A stretch of 64,000 nucleotides of DNA from Rosistilla ulvae (GTDB lineage Bacteria; Planctomycetota; Planctomycetia; Pirellulales; Pirellulaceae), in assembly GCF_007741475.1 (NCBI RefSeq), contig NZ_CP036261.1, positions 4,155,798 through 4,219,797 on the forward strand. Direction: 5' to 3'. Within the stretch, counting starts at the first letter, position 1. The number at the start of each line of letters is the position of its first letter. The position numbers and the translations under genes were made by a program. Under the pieces are notes generated by a model. The model saw only the letters and a list, made by a program, of their open reading frames with translations. It was not told the DNA's origin and searched no databases. This document shows positions 47,662-57,608 of this stretch, one piece after another.

Positions 47662-48434
47662 AGCCGCAGTGGCCTTCCGTCCATTGCACGGTCGAGAAAG
47701 TCGACGATCTCTTGATCGCCTCCCTCCCACACATCGGCAGCTAGACCTTGAAGTTTCGCGATGTCTAACCTGTCGCGATGCCGTCGGACCATCGCTCGAA
47801 AATCGTGCGAGTCGATGTCTTTCTTCTCTGCAATGCGGTGTGGCGACACCATCGCGGCATATTTTGAAACGATTGCGGCTTCGATGGATGGCAGGCGATT
47901 GCCGGTCTGCCGGTCGACCACTACATGGTCTGCAAGGATCGCGACTTGAAACGGTCCCCATGGCAACATCAGGTCGATCACAGGTATCGGTTTGTCATGA
48001 GCATCGGTTTCGGCCGGATCGAGGAACCGGACAACCTGTGAAAGTTCCCGGACCTGCAGGGCCGGCCAGCGTCGACCGATCGCCTTCATCGCCTTCTTCT
48101 TTTGGCTGTACGGCACCATCACATCGACATCTTGCGTGGCGCGCGGTTGCGACAGGTAGCCGACGTAGCCGTGCAGCCCCATCAAAACCCAGTTGCTGAC
48201 ACCTGCATCCTTCAGACAATCCATCACTTCTTGAGGAAGAACGTTCATCGATTCGGGCCTGTATTGGTTTCGAAACGCAGTCGTCAACCAAGCGCTTTTG
48301 CGAATCCCATACGCGTGCCCACACGGCCCCGATGGATCGGTCTCATCGACTCCCTTAAATCCATCCTGCGACAACATCGCCGCCTGCCGGGCGGCGACGA
48401 ATTCAGGACTCGATGGATCGGAGGGGAGTGTCAT
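47658..48434 (-). CDS. nucleotidyltransferase-fold protein (AbiEii-like), function unknown
   Basis: A 258-residue protein. The middle reads WVLMGLHGYVGYLSQPRATQ followed by DVDVMVP (about 82-108), the G-x-H and D-x-D core of minimal nucleotidyltransferase domains such as AbiEii and related families. PVIDLMLPW (about 152-160) could carry the third Asp. A C-terminal helical region with many charged residues follows. An alternative start is ATG 48248, which removes 62 residues of unknown nature. It overlaps wecB and lies between nucleotide-sugar genes, although nothing in sequence links it to them. It could be a lone toxin-type nucleotidyltransferase or a nucleotide-modifying enzyme. Confidence 0.7.
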   Translation of the reverse strand: MTLPSDPSSPEFVAARQAAMLSQDGFKGVDETDPSGPCGHAYGIRKSAWLTTAFRNQYRPESMNVLPQEVMDCLKDAGVSNWVLMGLHGYVGYLSQPRATQDVDVMVPYSQKKKAMKAIGRRWPALQVRELSQVVRFLDPAETDAHDKPIPVIDLMLPWGPFQVAILADHVVVDRQTGNRLPSIEAAIVSKYAAMVSPHRIAEKKDIDSHDFRAMVRRHRDRLDIAKLQGLAADVWEGGDQEIVDFLDRAMDGRPLRL

Positions 48435-48575
48435 AGGAGTTCCACAAAAAAGCGAGCATTGCGCAGGGAAGCCTGCGGTGCCGCATTATACCATACCTCG
48501 AAACGTCAGGCTTGCCCCAAGAGGCCAGAACTCAGAGCGATGAAAGGTTTCAATTTGCGGAATCCGCTGGCAGCG

Positions 48576-49991
48576 TTAACACAACTTGCCGATCGCGTGA
48601 ACCTCGAAACCGATTTCGGTAAGATTGCGATGGTGCAATAGATTGCGGCCGTCGAACAAAAACGCCGGCTTCTGCATCGATTGATAGACCTTTTGGAAGT
48701 CGAGCTGTTTGAACTCGTCCCATTCGGTCAGCAGCGCCACGCCGTGAGCTCCTTCGGCCGCAGCCAAAGCGCTGTCGGCGACGGTGACATTTTCGTCGAT
48801 CAACTTTTCGACATCGCCACCGTACCGAGCCGGGTCGTTCTGCATCACATAAGCCAACTCGCTCTTGATCTGCTCGATTCCCACCTTGGGATCGTAGATC
48901 GTCAACTTGGCTCGCTCCTCCAACAGATCGCGACAGACGTAGATCGCCGCGCTCTCGCGAGTGTCGTTTGTGTCTTTCTTAAAGGCGAATCCCCAGACCG
49001 CGATCCGCTTGTTGCTGACGGTGTTGAACATCGTCTTGACGATCCGCCGCGTGAACCGCTGCTTTTGGTAGTCGTTCATCTGCACGACCTGCTCCCAATA
49101 CGCAGCGACTTCGGGCAAGCCAAAGTGTTCGCACAGATAGACCAAGTTCAAGATGTCCTTTTGGAAGCAGGAGCCGCCAAAGCCAACGGAGGCTTTCAAG
49201 AACTTTGGACCGATCCGCGAATCGGTGCCGATCGCCGAAGCGACCTCGTCGACATCGGCTTCGGTCGCTTCACACAGCGCGCTGATCGCGTTGATGCTAC
49301 TGACGCGCTGAGCCAGGAAGGCGTTGGCTGTCAGTTTCGACAGCTCGCTGCTCCACAGATTCGTCGTCAGAATCTGTTCCCGCGGAACCCAGCGACCGTA
49401 GACATCGACAAGGGTTTGAACCGCGTCGCGCGATTCGCCACCGATCAAGACGCGGTCGGGAGCCAACAGATCTTCGACCGCCGTTCCCTCGGCGAGGAAC
49501 TCGGGATTGCTGAGCACATCAAACGAAACGCCCGGCCGCGCCGATGAAGCGAGAATTCGCTTGACCGCCTCGGCGGTTCGCACTGGCAGCGTCGACTTTT
49601 CGACGATGATCTTATGACCGCTATCGGAATGCTCGGCGATCATTCGCGCACAGCGTTCGACAAACTCCAGATTCGCAGCCCGTCCCGCCCCGATACCGTA
49701 GGTCTTCGTCGGCGTGTTGACGCTGATAAAGATCATTTTGGCGTCGCGGATGCTGTCGGCGACGTTGGTCGAGAAAAACAGATTGCGGCCCCGCGCCTCT
49801 TCGACCACCTCTTGCAGACCGGGTTCGTAGATCGGCAGCTTGTCGCTGTTCCAAGCATCGATCCGAGCCTGGTTGATATCGACAACAGTCACGCGGATGT
49901 CCGGGCATTGTTTGGCGATCATCGCCATCGTAGGACCACCGACGTACCCAGCGCCGATGCAACAAATACTCAGTTTTTCAGCCGCACTCAT
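48576..49991 (-). CDS. ugd: UDP-glucose 6-dehydrogenase
   Basis: A 471-residue enzyme oxidising UDP-glucose to UDP-glucuronate with NAD+. [20 protein letters not shown] (8-27) is the cofactor loop, [20 protein letters not shown] (about 34-53) and [13 protein letters not shown] follow, [12 protein letters not shown] (about 92-103), [15 protein letters not shown] (about 129-143) and [14 protein letters not shown] (about 163-176) are conserved, and the catalytic Cys lies in [19 protein letters not shown] (about 266-284). [18 protein letters not shown] is late. The layout is closer to the animal/eukaryote-type UGDH than to the shorter bacterial form. It supplies acidic sugar for the polysaccharide. 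Confidence 0.96.
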   Translation of the reverse strand: MSAAEKLSICCIGAGYVGGPTMAMIAKQCPDIRVTVVDINQARIDAWNSDKLPIYEPGLQEVVEEARGRNLFFSTNVADSIRDAKMIFISVNTPTKTYGIGAGRAANLEFVERCARMIAEHSDSGHKIIVEKSTLPVRTAEAVKRILASSARPGVSFDVLSNPEFLAEGTAVEDLLAPDRVLIGGESRDAVQTLVDVYGRWVPREQILTTNLWSSELSKLTANAFLAQRVSSINAISALCEATEADVDEVASAIGTDSRIGPKFLKASVGFGGSCFQKDILNLVYLCEHFGLPEVAAYWEQVVQMNDYQKQRFTRRIVKTMFNTVSNKRIAVWGFAFKKDTNDTRESAAIYVCRDLLEERAKLTIYDPKVGIEQIKSELAYVMQNDPARYGGDVEKLIDENVTVADSALAAAEGAHGVALLTEWDEFKQLDFQKVYQSMQKPAFLFDGRNLLHHRNLTEIGFEVHAIGKLC

Positions 49992-50652
49992 GAGGAAATC
50001 CCAACTCGTTAACGCAATGTGTATTGAAAATGGTATTGGCGTCAGATGCTTCGCTTGCAGCCCTCGCCCCGCAAAGACTCGCCGCGGTTGCTATCGCCGA
50101 CCGGGTAGCGTGAACGCGTTATATGTTATTTGGTCACTTCTCGCGATCCACCGCTTTCCTACGTGAAGCCGTTGCAGCCGATCGGGCTGCCCGGCTTGAT
50201 CCGTTTGTACCCCACCAACATGTAACGCAAGCTGCCCCGCTGCAGCTGAAGCCTTCGCCAGCCGATGGCGCTGAAAACTGCTACCACAGCAGGCTGACGT
50301 TGCCCGATTTCGAGGCAAACATCGCACCACATTGGTGCTGCCAATCGGAACCGCACCGAAATTGCGTGCATCCACCAGACGTCGTATTACGCGACATTTT
50401 TCGATGCTTCTGGAAACATTTCCGGGATGCCCTCTGCGAGCCTGTGGAAACGTTGTCAGAAAACCGGCGGATGGCATGTCATTTGCATCTCCATCGAAAG
50501 CGAAAACGCCCCCCCCTGCTGTCTTACAAATTTCGAAGATCTTCGTGGACAGTGTGTTACGGAAGCGATAGATTGGGTTCACAGCGCGCGCGCCCACCTT
50601 GCCAGCCTTTGTGGTTCTCCGTCACCACTCCCACCTCAAGCTGCGACAAAAT
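49992..50652. other. gene-free divergent region between ugd and the Big2/DUF1549 gene
   Basis: 661 bases without a supported gene. It must hold the promoters for the minus-strand ugd and the plus-strand 50653 operon, but I see no clear boxes. A minus frame at 50159-50371 and a plus frame at 50123-50656 have no recognisable motif. No tRNA-like cloverleaf was found. Confidence 0.45.
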
Positions 50653-52896
50653 ATGACACACCGCGACCTCGATCGTTTGCGACGAAACGTCACACGATGC
50701 TGTTTCGCCCTGCTCGCTCCGCTGGTTCTGTTCGGGAACGTTCATGCTGTTGAGTCCGAACCGACTGTCAGCTTCATCAACGATGTCGTCCCCGTGTTGA
50801 CCAAGTCGGGCTGCAACACTGGTGTCTGCCACGCGAAAGCTGGCGGCGGGCAGAACGGTTTCCAGTTGTCGCTGTTCGGTTTTGAGCCGCAGGAAGATTA
50901 CGACCACCTGGTGCTCGAAGGCCGCGGTCGTCGCCTGTTCCCGACCGATCCCGAACGCAGTCTGTTGCTAGTCAAAGCCGTCGGAGAGGTTCCCCACGGC
51001 GGCGGTGTTCGCTTGGCCCCAAAATCCGAAGGCTACGCCACGCTGCGGCGCTGGATCGCTCAAGGCGCCCCCAACTCCACCGGTGCCGAACCGACGCTCA
51101 CGTCGATCGAAGTACTGCCGGGGCACGAAACGGTCGCCGCCGGATCGCAGCAACAACTCAAATCGATAGCCCATTACTCCGACGGCAGCAGCCGTGACGT
51201 GACCGAACTGGCCGTCTACGAATGCAACGATCGCGCGATGGCCGAAGTCAGCGAGACCGGGTTGGTGCGGACCGAATCGATACCAGGCAAAGTTGCCGTG
51301 ATGGTTCGCTACCAAGGACAGGTCGCTGTCTTTAACGGCTCGATCCCGCTTGGAGCTCCCGTTCCGCAGCTGCCCGAATCGCGTAACTTCATCGACGATT
51401 TCGTCTTCGGCAATCTGAAGACGCTCGGCATTCCGCCATCTCCGGTTTGCGACGACGCCACGTTTATCCGCCGCGTCTCGTTGGATATCGCCGGTCGCTT
51501 GCCAACCGACGAGGAATCGCGAGCCTTCCTGGCAAACGAAGCTGCCGACAAACGCGATCAACTAATCGACGATCTGCTGCAGAGTCCCGATTACGCCGAC
51601 TACTTCGCGAACAAATGGACCTCGCTGCTGAAGAACCGCCGCGACGGTGCAAGCGATATCACTTCGAACTTCGCATTCCACGCCTGGATTCGCGACAGCC
51701 TGCTGGCCAACACGCCCTACGACCAACTCGCTCGCGAACTGCTGGCGGCAACTGGTACGATCATCGCCAACCCACCGGTCGCTTGGTACAAACGCGTCAA
51801 ACAACCTCAGGAACAGATCGAGGACGTCGCCCAGTTATTCCTTGGCGTTCGGATGCAATGCGCTCAGTGCCATCACCATCCGTTTGAACGCTGGAGCCAA
51901 GACGACTATTACGGCTTGGCCGCTTTCTTCAGCCAAGTCGGCCGCAAACCGACCGACACCCGCGGCGAGGATCTGATCTTCCATAAGCGAGGCATCGCCG
52001 GATCGAAAAACATCAAAACCGGATTGACAGTTCGCCCCGCCGCCTTGGGCGACGACGTTGGCGAGATCCCCGCCGACGAGGACCCACGGCTACGCTTGGC
52101 GAATTGGATGAGTCGCCCCGAGAATCCGTTTTTCGCCAAAGCGTTGGTCAATCGCTACTGGAAGCACTTCTTCGCCCGCGGCTTGATTGAACCTGAAGAC
52201 GACATTCGCGACACGAACCCGCCGACCAATCCGGAGCTGTTGGCCGCGCTGGAAGAGAATTTCCTCAGCAGCGGATTCGACCTGAAACAACTGGTTCGCA
52301 CGATCACGCAATCCAACGCGTATCAACTGTCCGCGACGCCGAACGAACACAATCTCGCCGATCGCCAAAACTACTCCCGCTTCTACCCGCGGCGGATGCA
52401 AGCCGAAGTGATGCTCGATTCGATCGACCAATTTACCGGCGCGACGACTTCGTTTGCCAATCTCCCCGCCGGGACCCGCGCGATCGCTTTACCTGACAAC
52501 AGCTACAACCGGGCCTCTCCGTTCCTAAAGGTCTTCGGTCGTCCCGAGAGCAGCAGCGTCTGCGAGTGCGAACGCGTCCAATCAGCTTCGCTAGCGCAGA
52601 GTCTGCATCTGTTAAACGCTGCCGACATTAAAGGCAAGCTCGCGACCGCCAACGGCCGCGCCGATCGGTTGTCCAAAGCCGACGCTTCCGATACGGAAAA
52701 GATCACCGAACTCTATCTCGCTGCCTTCGCTCGCCCGCCCCGCGAGGAAGAGCTTCAAATCGCACTGGACTATCTAGCCCAACCGTCGGTCGACGCCGAC
52801 GGCAAGCCAATCGACGCCAAGGTCGCCGCCCGGAACAATTACCAAGATCTGGTTTGGGCATTGATCAACACCAAAGAATTTTTGTTCAACCACTAA
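50653..52896 (+). CDS. secreted Big2/DUF1549/DUF1553 (planctomycete cytochrome C-like) protein
   Basis: A protein of about 747 residues starting MTHRDLDRLRRNVTRCCFAL followed by LAPLVLFGNVHAVES, a signal peptide; the frame extends upstream to 50599, but those 18 residues precede the signal. A short cytochrome-like region has CNTGVCHA (C-x4-C-H) and FPTDPERSLLL. A Big2-type Ig-fold follows (about 145-235), then the PSCyt2/DUF1549 domain with CAQCHHHPFERW (C-x2-C-H) near 400, and the C-terminal PSD1/DUF1553 domain (ANWMSRPENPFFAKALVNRY to the end). Function is not settled; the family occurs almost only in Planctomycetes and relatives and is suspected in heme or polysaccharide chemistry outside the cytoplasm. 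Confidence 0.9.
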   Translation: MTHRDLDRLRRNVTRCCFALLAPLVLFGNVHAVESEPTVSFINDVVPVLTKSGCNTGVCHAKAGGGQNGFQLSLFGFEPQEDYDHLVLEGRGRRLFPTDPERSLLLVKAVGEVPHGGGVRLAPKSEGYATLRRWIAQGAPNSTGAEPTLTSIEVLPGHETVAAGSQQQLKSIAHYSDGSSRDVTELAVYECNDRAMAEVSETGLVRTESIPGKVAVMVRYQGQVAVFNGSIPLGAPVPQLPESRNFIDDFVFGNLKTLGIPPSPVCDDATFIRRVSLDIAGRLPTDEESRAFLANEAADKRDQLIDDLLQSPDYADYFANKWTSLLKNRRDGASDITSNFAFHAWIRDSLLANTPYDQLARELLAATGTIIANPPVAWYKRVKQPQEQIEDVAQLFLGVRMQCAQCHHHPFERWSQDDYYGLAAFFSQVGRKPTDTRGEDLIFHKRGIAGSKNIKTGLTVRPAALGDDVGEIPADEDPRLRLANWMSRPENPFFAKALVNRYWKHFFARGLIEPEDDIRDTNPPTNPELLAALEENFLSSGFDLKQLVRTITQSNAYQLSATPNEHNLADRQNYSRFYPRRMQAEVMLDSIDQFTGATTSFANLPAGTRAIALPDNSYNRASPFLKVFGRPESSSVCECERVQSASLAQSLHLLNAADIKGKLATANGRADRLSKADASDTEKITELYLAAFARPPREEELQIALDYLAQPSVDADGKPIDAKVAARNNYQDLVWALINTKEFLFNH

Positions 52897-52909
52897 ACGG
52901 AAGCACAAA

Positions 52910-55156
52910 ATGCTGAAGAAATTTGCGATCGCCTCGGCATTGATCGCCGTCGTCGCCTCGACCTCGATGGCCCAATCGGTCTGCCTGCCCGCGCCGCGTC
53001 TGTTGACCACGATGCCGATGGGGGGCCAAGTTGGCAGCGAATTCGATGTTGCGATCACCGGCCAAACGATCGAGAACACCGAACAATTGTTGTTCTCCAG
53101 CCCGAAGATCACCGCGACGCCCAAGCTGGATGCGTCGGGCAAACCGCTCGCCAATCAGTTTGTCGTTTCGATCGCCGCCGATTGCCCTCCGGGAATCCAT
53201 ACAGCGAGGGTGATGTCCCGTTTGGGAATCTCGTCAGCTCGGGTCTTCACCGTCAGTGATCTCCCCGAAGTCACGCAGACCAAACCGAGTGCATCGGTCG
53301 AAACAGCGATGCCGATCGAAATCAACAGCATCTGCAACGCAACTCTTCCCGTCCGCGCAGCGAACCATTATTCGTTCTCCGCGAAGAAGGGGCAACGATT
53401 AGTCGTCGATTGCGCGGCCCCGGGGATCGATTCGAAAATGAACCCCGTTCTGATCTTGGCCGACGCCCAGGGACGCGACATGTTAGTCGAACGACGTGGC
53501 GGTGCCCTGGACTACACCGTCCCAGCCGATGGCGACTACACGGTCAAAGTCCATGATCTGACGTTTAAGGGAGGAGCGGAATGCTTCTACCGACTGGCAG
53601 TTCAAGAAGTCCCCGCCGACGCACCACTTGCACGCCTGCCGAGCACCCGCGCCGTCGGCAGTTTTTCGTGGCCACCGACTGGACTGGCCGCCGAAGCGTC
53701 AGCATCGGAGACCGAACCAAACAACGATCGCGAAACGGTTCAAGCGATCACGCTGCCGTGCGACATCGCGGGCAGTTTCTTCCCGGCCGCCGATGTCGAT
53801 GCCTTCGAATTCACCGCCAAGAAGGGAGAGGTCTGGTGGGTCGAAGTCGCTTCGGAACGACTCGGTCGCCCCACCGATGCTTCGATCATCGTTCAACAGG
53901 TGATCGGCGAAGGAGCCGATGAAAAGCTAGTCGATCTGGTCGAACTGTCCGATATCGCCAGTCCGATCAAACGATCGAGCAACGCCTACGCCTACGACGG
54001 CCCCCCCTACAACGCCGGTTCGACCGACATCCTTGGCAAGATGGAGATCAGAGAGGACGGAAAGTATCGTCTGCAGATCACCGATCTTTTTGGCGGCACG
54101 CGAATCGACCCCAACAACGTCTATCGATTGATCATCCGCCAGGCGGAGCCAGATTTTGCTGTCGTTGCTTGGCCGCTGCACATGGTCCTGCGAAACGGTG
54201 ACCGCAACGCACTCTCCAAACCACTAGCGCTCCGCGGTGGATCGACCGTCGCGTTGGAAGTGGTCGCCGTACGACGCGATGGCTTCAACGGTGAGATCGA
54301 ATTGACTCTGGAAAATCTCCCCGATGGTGTCACCACCACCGGCCTGAAGATTCCCGCTGGCAAGGCGCGTGGTCTGATGCTGGTCACCGCGCATCAAGAC
54401 GCGCCACGTGGCCTTACGATGGCGAAGTTCACCGCGACGGCAACCATAGGCGACAAACCGGTTACGCATCCGTGCCACGTCGCATCGGTCGCGTGGCCTG
54501 TGACTAACGCCTGGTCGGAAATTCCCGCTCCACGATTGTTAGCCGATATCCCCGTATCGGTCGGCGGATCGGAATTTGCTGCGATCACAATCGCCCCTAC
54601 TGAAGAGAAGGTTTGGGAAGCAAAGGCGGGTGAGACTCTGAAGATTCCACTGCAACACGTCCGCCGTGGTGAATTCTCCGGCACGCTGTTGGGCCTGCGA
54701 ACCATGGGCGCCGGATTTGAAGGCGTCCCCAAATTCGACCTCAAGCTAAACGAAGACGCCTCCGAAGCAATCCTCGATCTGGCGAAGTTAAAGACGCCGC
54801 CTGGCGATTACACGATCGCATTCTACGGCAGCGCGGTTGCCAAGCACCGCGACAATCCCGATCGATTAGTCGCCGCTGAAGCCGCCCACGCGCAGGCACA
54901 ACAAACCGTTACCGACCTAACGGCCGAGGTGACGCGACTGGCGAATGAAACCGCAACCGCTTCGCCAGACCAAAAGGCCGATTCGCAGAAGCTTGCCGAC
55001 GCGGTGGCAGCGGAAAAGAAAGCTGCCGACGCAGCCTTGGCAGTCGCAGCGGCGGAGCTTGCGAAAGCAAAGAAGTCGACGCAGCCAAAAGATATCGCCG
55101 ATATCGTCATCTCTCAACCGATCTCGATCCGTGTTAGCCAAGGTGAATCCAAATGA
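52910..55156 (+). CDS. secreted PPC-domain protein with C-terminal Ala/Lys coiled coil
   Basis: A 748-residue exported protein. Signal peptide: LKKFAIASALIAVVASTSMA. Bacterial pre-peptidase C-terminal (PPC)-like beta domains appear near 140-230 (NHYSFSAKKGQRLVVDC to GDYTVKVHD) and near 265-405 (SETEPNNDRETVQAI to GKYRLQITDLFGG). The middle and later parts contain Ig-like beta segments. After about 645 comes a heptad-rich stretch (VTDLTAEVTRLANETAT, then AVAAEKKAADAALAVAAAEL). Such proteins sit between the DUF1549 and DUF1501 genes in planctomycetes. It is 13 bases downstream of the first gene and 4 bases overlapping the third, so one operon. Confidence 0.8.
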   Translation: MLKKFAIASALIAVVASTSMAQSVCLPAPRLLTTMPMGGQVGSEFDVAITGQTIENTEQLLFSSPKITATPKLDASGKPLANQFVVSIAADCPPGIHTARVMSRLGISSARVFTVSDLPEVTQTKPSASVETAMPIEINSICNATLPVRAANHYSFSAKKGQRLVVDCAAPGIDSKMNPVLILADAQGRDMLVERRGGALDYTVPADGDYTVKVHDLTFKGGAECFYRLAVQEVPADAPLARLPSTRAVGSFSWPPTGLAAEASASETEPNNDRETVQAITLPCDIAGSFFPAADVDAFEFTAKKGEVWWVEVASERLGRPTDASIIVQQVIGEGADEKLVDLVELSDIASPIKRSSNAYAYDGPPYNAGSTDILGKMEIREDGKYRLQITDLFGGTRIDPNNVYRLIIRQAEPDFAVVAWPLHMVLRNGDRNALSKPLALRGGSTVALEVVAVRRDGFNGEIELTLENLPDGVTTTGLKIPAGKARGLMLVTAHQDAPRGLTMAKFTATATIGDKPVTHPCHVASVAWPVTNAWSEIPAPRLLADIPVSVGGSEFAAITIAPTEEKVWEAKAGETLKIPLQHVRRGEFSGTLLGLRTMGAGFEGVPKFDLKLNEDASEAILDLAKLKTPPGDYTIAFYGSAVAKHRDNPDRLVAAEAAHAQAQQTVTDLTAEVTRLANETATASPDQKADSQKLADAVAAEKKAADAALAVAAAELAKAKKSTQPKDIADIVISQPISIRVSQGESK

Positions 55157-56607
55157 GCAACCCGAAAACAAAGCCTTCCGAAATGCATTGCAGTGGCCCA
55201 CGGAACTTTGGCCCCGGCAGCCGCCGCAGTTTCATGCGGTTGGGACTCGCGGGATTCGCCAGCATGAGCCTGCCCGGAATCATGCGACTGCAAGCGGCCA
55301 GCCCGCTGCCCACGCAAACCGCTGACGGCAAAGAGCGAAAAAGGACCGCGGTGATCATGGTCTGGCAGCCAGGCGGCAACTCGCACATCGACACTTACGA
55401 TCCCAAGCCGTTGTCGGGCAGCGAATATCGCGGCCCTTTTAACACGATCCCGACCAAAGTTCCCGGGATGCGGTTCACCGAACTGCTGCCTCGCCAAGCA
55501 GCGATCGCCGACAAGTTCACCGTCTTGCGCAGCATGTACCAAGGGGCTGGCGGCCATCCCGCCGGTTCGATGCAACTGCTGTCGGGCGATTCGGACACAC
55601 GCGACAAGCCGAAACCGCGGTTGCCCGATTGGATGTCGGTCGCCAATTACCTGCGATCCAAAGAGGGCCCGCGGACCAATCCGCTGCCCGCGTACGTCGG
55701 CGTTAATCCGCCACTCCAATACAACGGACCGGCATACCTGGGCGATGCCTACTCACCTTTTTCGGTCACCGGCGATCCAAACTCGCCCAAGTTCGTGGTC
55801 CCTAACATCGGCCTAACCGACGCCAACCAAGTCGCGCGGCTGGGACGACGAACAACGTTGCGGCAGCAACTGGATACGCTGGAACGATCGTTCGATCATT
55901 TTGGCGAGATGGGAGCGTTGGACGAATTCGAAACCCAGGCGATGACGCTGTTGACCAATCCCAAAACGAAAGACGCTTTCGATCTTACGCAAGAGGACGA
56001 TCGCACGCGGGATCGCTACGGCCGCAACGCCTGGGGGCAACAACTGCTGCTCGCTCGCCGATTAGTCGAAGCGGGCGTGGAGGTTTTGACGAGCAGTCTC
56101 CGCGGACCTCTGTGCGGTCGCGTCAACAACTGGGATGACCACGCGGTCAATCACCATATCTTTGATGCTCTGCGTTTCCGCGCCGACGCGTACGATCAAG
56201 CGGTCACGGCACTGATCGAAGACATCTACGAGCGTGGGCTGGACGAGCGCGTGATGGTCGTCGTCACCGGCGAATTCGGCCGGACTCCCAAGATCTCGCA
56301 TCAACCGAGCACCGGTGCTGGAAACGCAAGCGCTCCGTCGGGAACGAAGCAGCCCGGCCGCGACCACTGGCCGCGCGCGTTCTCCAATATCTGGGCCGGC
56401 GGCGGAATCGAAACAGGTCGTTTTATCGGTGCGACCGATAAACGTGGCGAAGATGTTGTCGAGCGGCGTTGTGGCCCCGGCGACTTTTTGGCAACGATCT
56501 ACCATCATCTGGGAATCGATTCCAAGAGCGTCTTCATCGAAGACTTTAATGGTCGACCAACGCCGATCGTCGACCATGGTGCTCCGATTCCCGAACTGAT
56601 GGGATAG
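55153..56607 (+). CDS. DUF1501 protein with Tat signal
   Basis: A 484-residue protein of the DUF1501 family (alkaline phosphatase/sulfatase-like fold, function unproven). The twin-arginine signal is seen in GSRRSFMRLGLAGFASMSLP (about 22-41). The mature part begins with AVIMVWQPGGNSHIDTYDPK (about 61-80) and includes FTVLRSMYQGAGGHPAGSMQ (about 121-140). The late MVVVTGEFGRTPKISHQP (about 367-384) and RDHWPRAFSNIWAGGGI (about 399-415) are standard for DUF1501. The gene starts at ATG 55153 in an ATGA overlap. It closes the operon and is followed by an intrinsic terminator. Confidence 0.92.
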   Translation: MSNPKTKPSEMHCSGPRNFGPGSRRSFMRLGLAGFASMSLPGIMRLQAASPLPTQTADGKERKRTAVIMVWQPGGNSHIDTYDPKPLSGSEYRGPFNTIPTKVPGMRFTELLPRQAAIADKFTVLRSMYQGAGGHPAGSMQLLSGDSDTRDKPKPRLPDWMSVANYLRSKEGPRTNPLPAYVGVNPPLQYNGPAYLGDAYSPFSVTGDPNSPKFVVPNIGLTDANQVARLGRRTTLRQQLDTLERSFDHFGEMGALDEFETQAMTLLTNPKTKDAFDLTQEDDRTRDRYGRNAWGQQLLLARRLVEAGVEVLTSSLRGPLCGRVNNWDDHAVNHHIFDALRFRADAYDQAVTALIEDIYERGLDERVMVVVTGEFGRTPKISHQPSTGAGNASAPSGTKQPGRDHWPRAFSNIWAGGGIETGRFIGATDKRGEDVVERRCGPGDFLATIYHHLGIDSKSVFIEDFNGRPTPIVDHGAPIPELMG

Positions 56608-56954
56608 TTCCATCCGGCCAATTCGAAACACGATCATGCCCCAGGATGTTCTGCGTCCTGGGGCTTTTTCATTGAATAGGCTAGCGAATCCTGGGGTTTA
56701 ATCGCGTTATGTGATTGGCGTTCAACAGGCGACGGCTCTCGTTCCCACTTGCCAGCCGGTCGCTTTCCACCACGCAAGTCGATGCCAAAGCGTACACTCC
56801 GCTTACCTTGGCCCAATAAATTTTTTCCATTCGCGCGCCCGCTCCGTTACAACTTCAAGCCTGTTAACCGGCGGCAGTTTCACCTGTTCCGATCGATTTT
56901 GCGATCTATGTTTCCATGTGCCCCTGCCAGATTTGTGCTGAAGGAGTGCTCGCC
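56608..56954. other. intergenic region with terminator and probable flotillin-operon promoter
   Basis: It holds the terminator at 56638-56669 and, after about 56690, non-coding sequence that should contain the promoter for the YqiJ/YqiK operon; no certain -10/-35 seen. Overlapping open frames here are shadows. Confidence 0.5.
56638..56669 (+). terminator. intrinsic terminator after the DUF1501 gene
   Basis: A perfect 9-bp stem GCCCCAGGA/TCCTGGGGC with a 9-base loop, directly followed by TTTTT, 31 bases after the stop codon at 56607. This ends the 50653-56607 operon. Confidence 0.9.
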
Positions 56955-57608
56955 TTGTGGATTTATTTTGAACGTGCAGCGGAGATTATCGCCGCCCAAC
57001 CGGTGCTACCCGCATCGATTTTGTTGGCTTTCCTTGTCGTCTACTCGATCGTTTCCCTGTTTGGGTTGATCGATCTCGACATGGACGCCCCCGATTTCGA
57101 TTTCGACGCCGATTTCGATTTGGGTTCGGCCGGCGGTTTTGGAATGCTCACGTTTCGATGGTTGAATCTAGCCCAGATTCCAATTGTAATCTGGGGAGGG
57201 CTCTTTACACTACTTTGGTGGATCACGTCAGCCGTGTTGTGGGTGACGTGGGATGCTTCCGATTACCAAGCGAATTGGTGGACCGCCGGACTGCTGTCAG
57301 CTCGTTCGGCCGTAATCGGCGTGGTGCTGACCAAGTTTACGACCGAACCGATGAAGAAGTGGTTCGTGACCGCGCGATACAACGCGGAGATGTTGCTTGG
57401 TCAAGTCTGCCAAATTTGCACCGGCCAAGCCGACACCGACTTTGGCCAGGCTCGATTTAAAACGGACGCGGCGCCGTTGTTGTTAAACGTTCGCACCGAC
57501 GGGGTAACTTTGAAAAAGGGTGACCTCGCCACAATTATCGACTTTGATCAAGAACGCCGGATATACACGGTAACCGCTATCGACGACGAGGTTCAAGCAG
57601 ATGAGTAG
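56955..57608 (+). CDS. YqiJ-like membrane protein with OB-fold domain
   Basis: About 217 residues. Three or so membrane segments are visible, including PASILLAFLVVYSIVSLFGL, IPIVIWGGLFTLLWWITSAV and an amphipathic one near 110. Between the first and second is an unusually acidic stretch (DFDFDADFDL). After about residue 140 is a small beta-rich domain with Ile/Val and a KKGDLATIIDFDQE turn, matching the YqiJ OB-fold family. YqiJ is the usual partner of YqiK-type flotillins. The start is chosen as TTG 56955: AAGGAG (56941-56946) lies 8 bases before it. ATG 56916 is in frame but the extra 13 residues look unlike the family. It overlaps the flotillin start by 8 bases. Confidence 0.78.
   Translation: MWIYFERAAEIIAAQPVLPASILLAFLVVYSIVSLFGLIDLDMDAPDFDFDADFDLGSAGGFGMLTFRWLNLAQIPIVIWGGLFTLLWWITSAVLWVTWDASDYQANWWTAGLLSARSAVIGVVLTKFTTEPMKKWFVTARYNAEMLLGQVCQICTGQADTDFGQARFKTDAAPLLLNVRTDGVTLKKGDLATIIDFDQERRIYTVTAIDDEVQADE

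Noticed and set aside
47664-47961. N-terminal extension of wecB to 47961
   Set aside because: These 100 residues are out-of-frame sequence of the preceding gene; UDP-GlcNAc 2-epimerase landmarks begin near the TTG at 47661.
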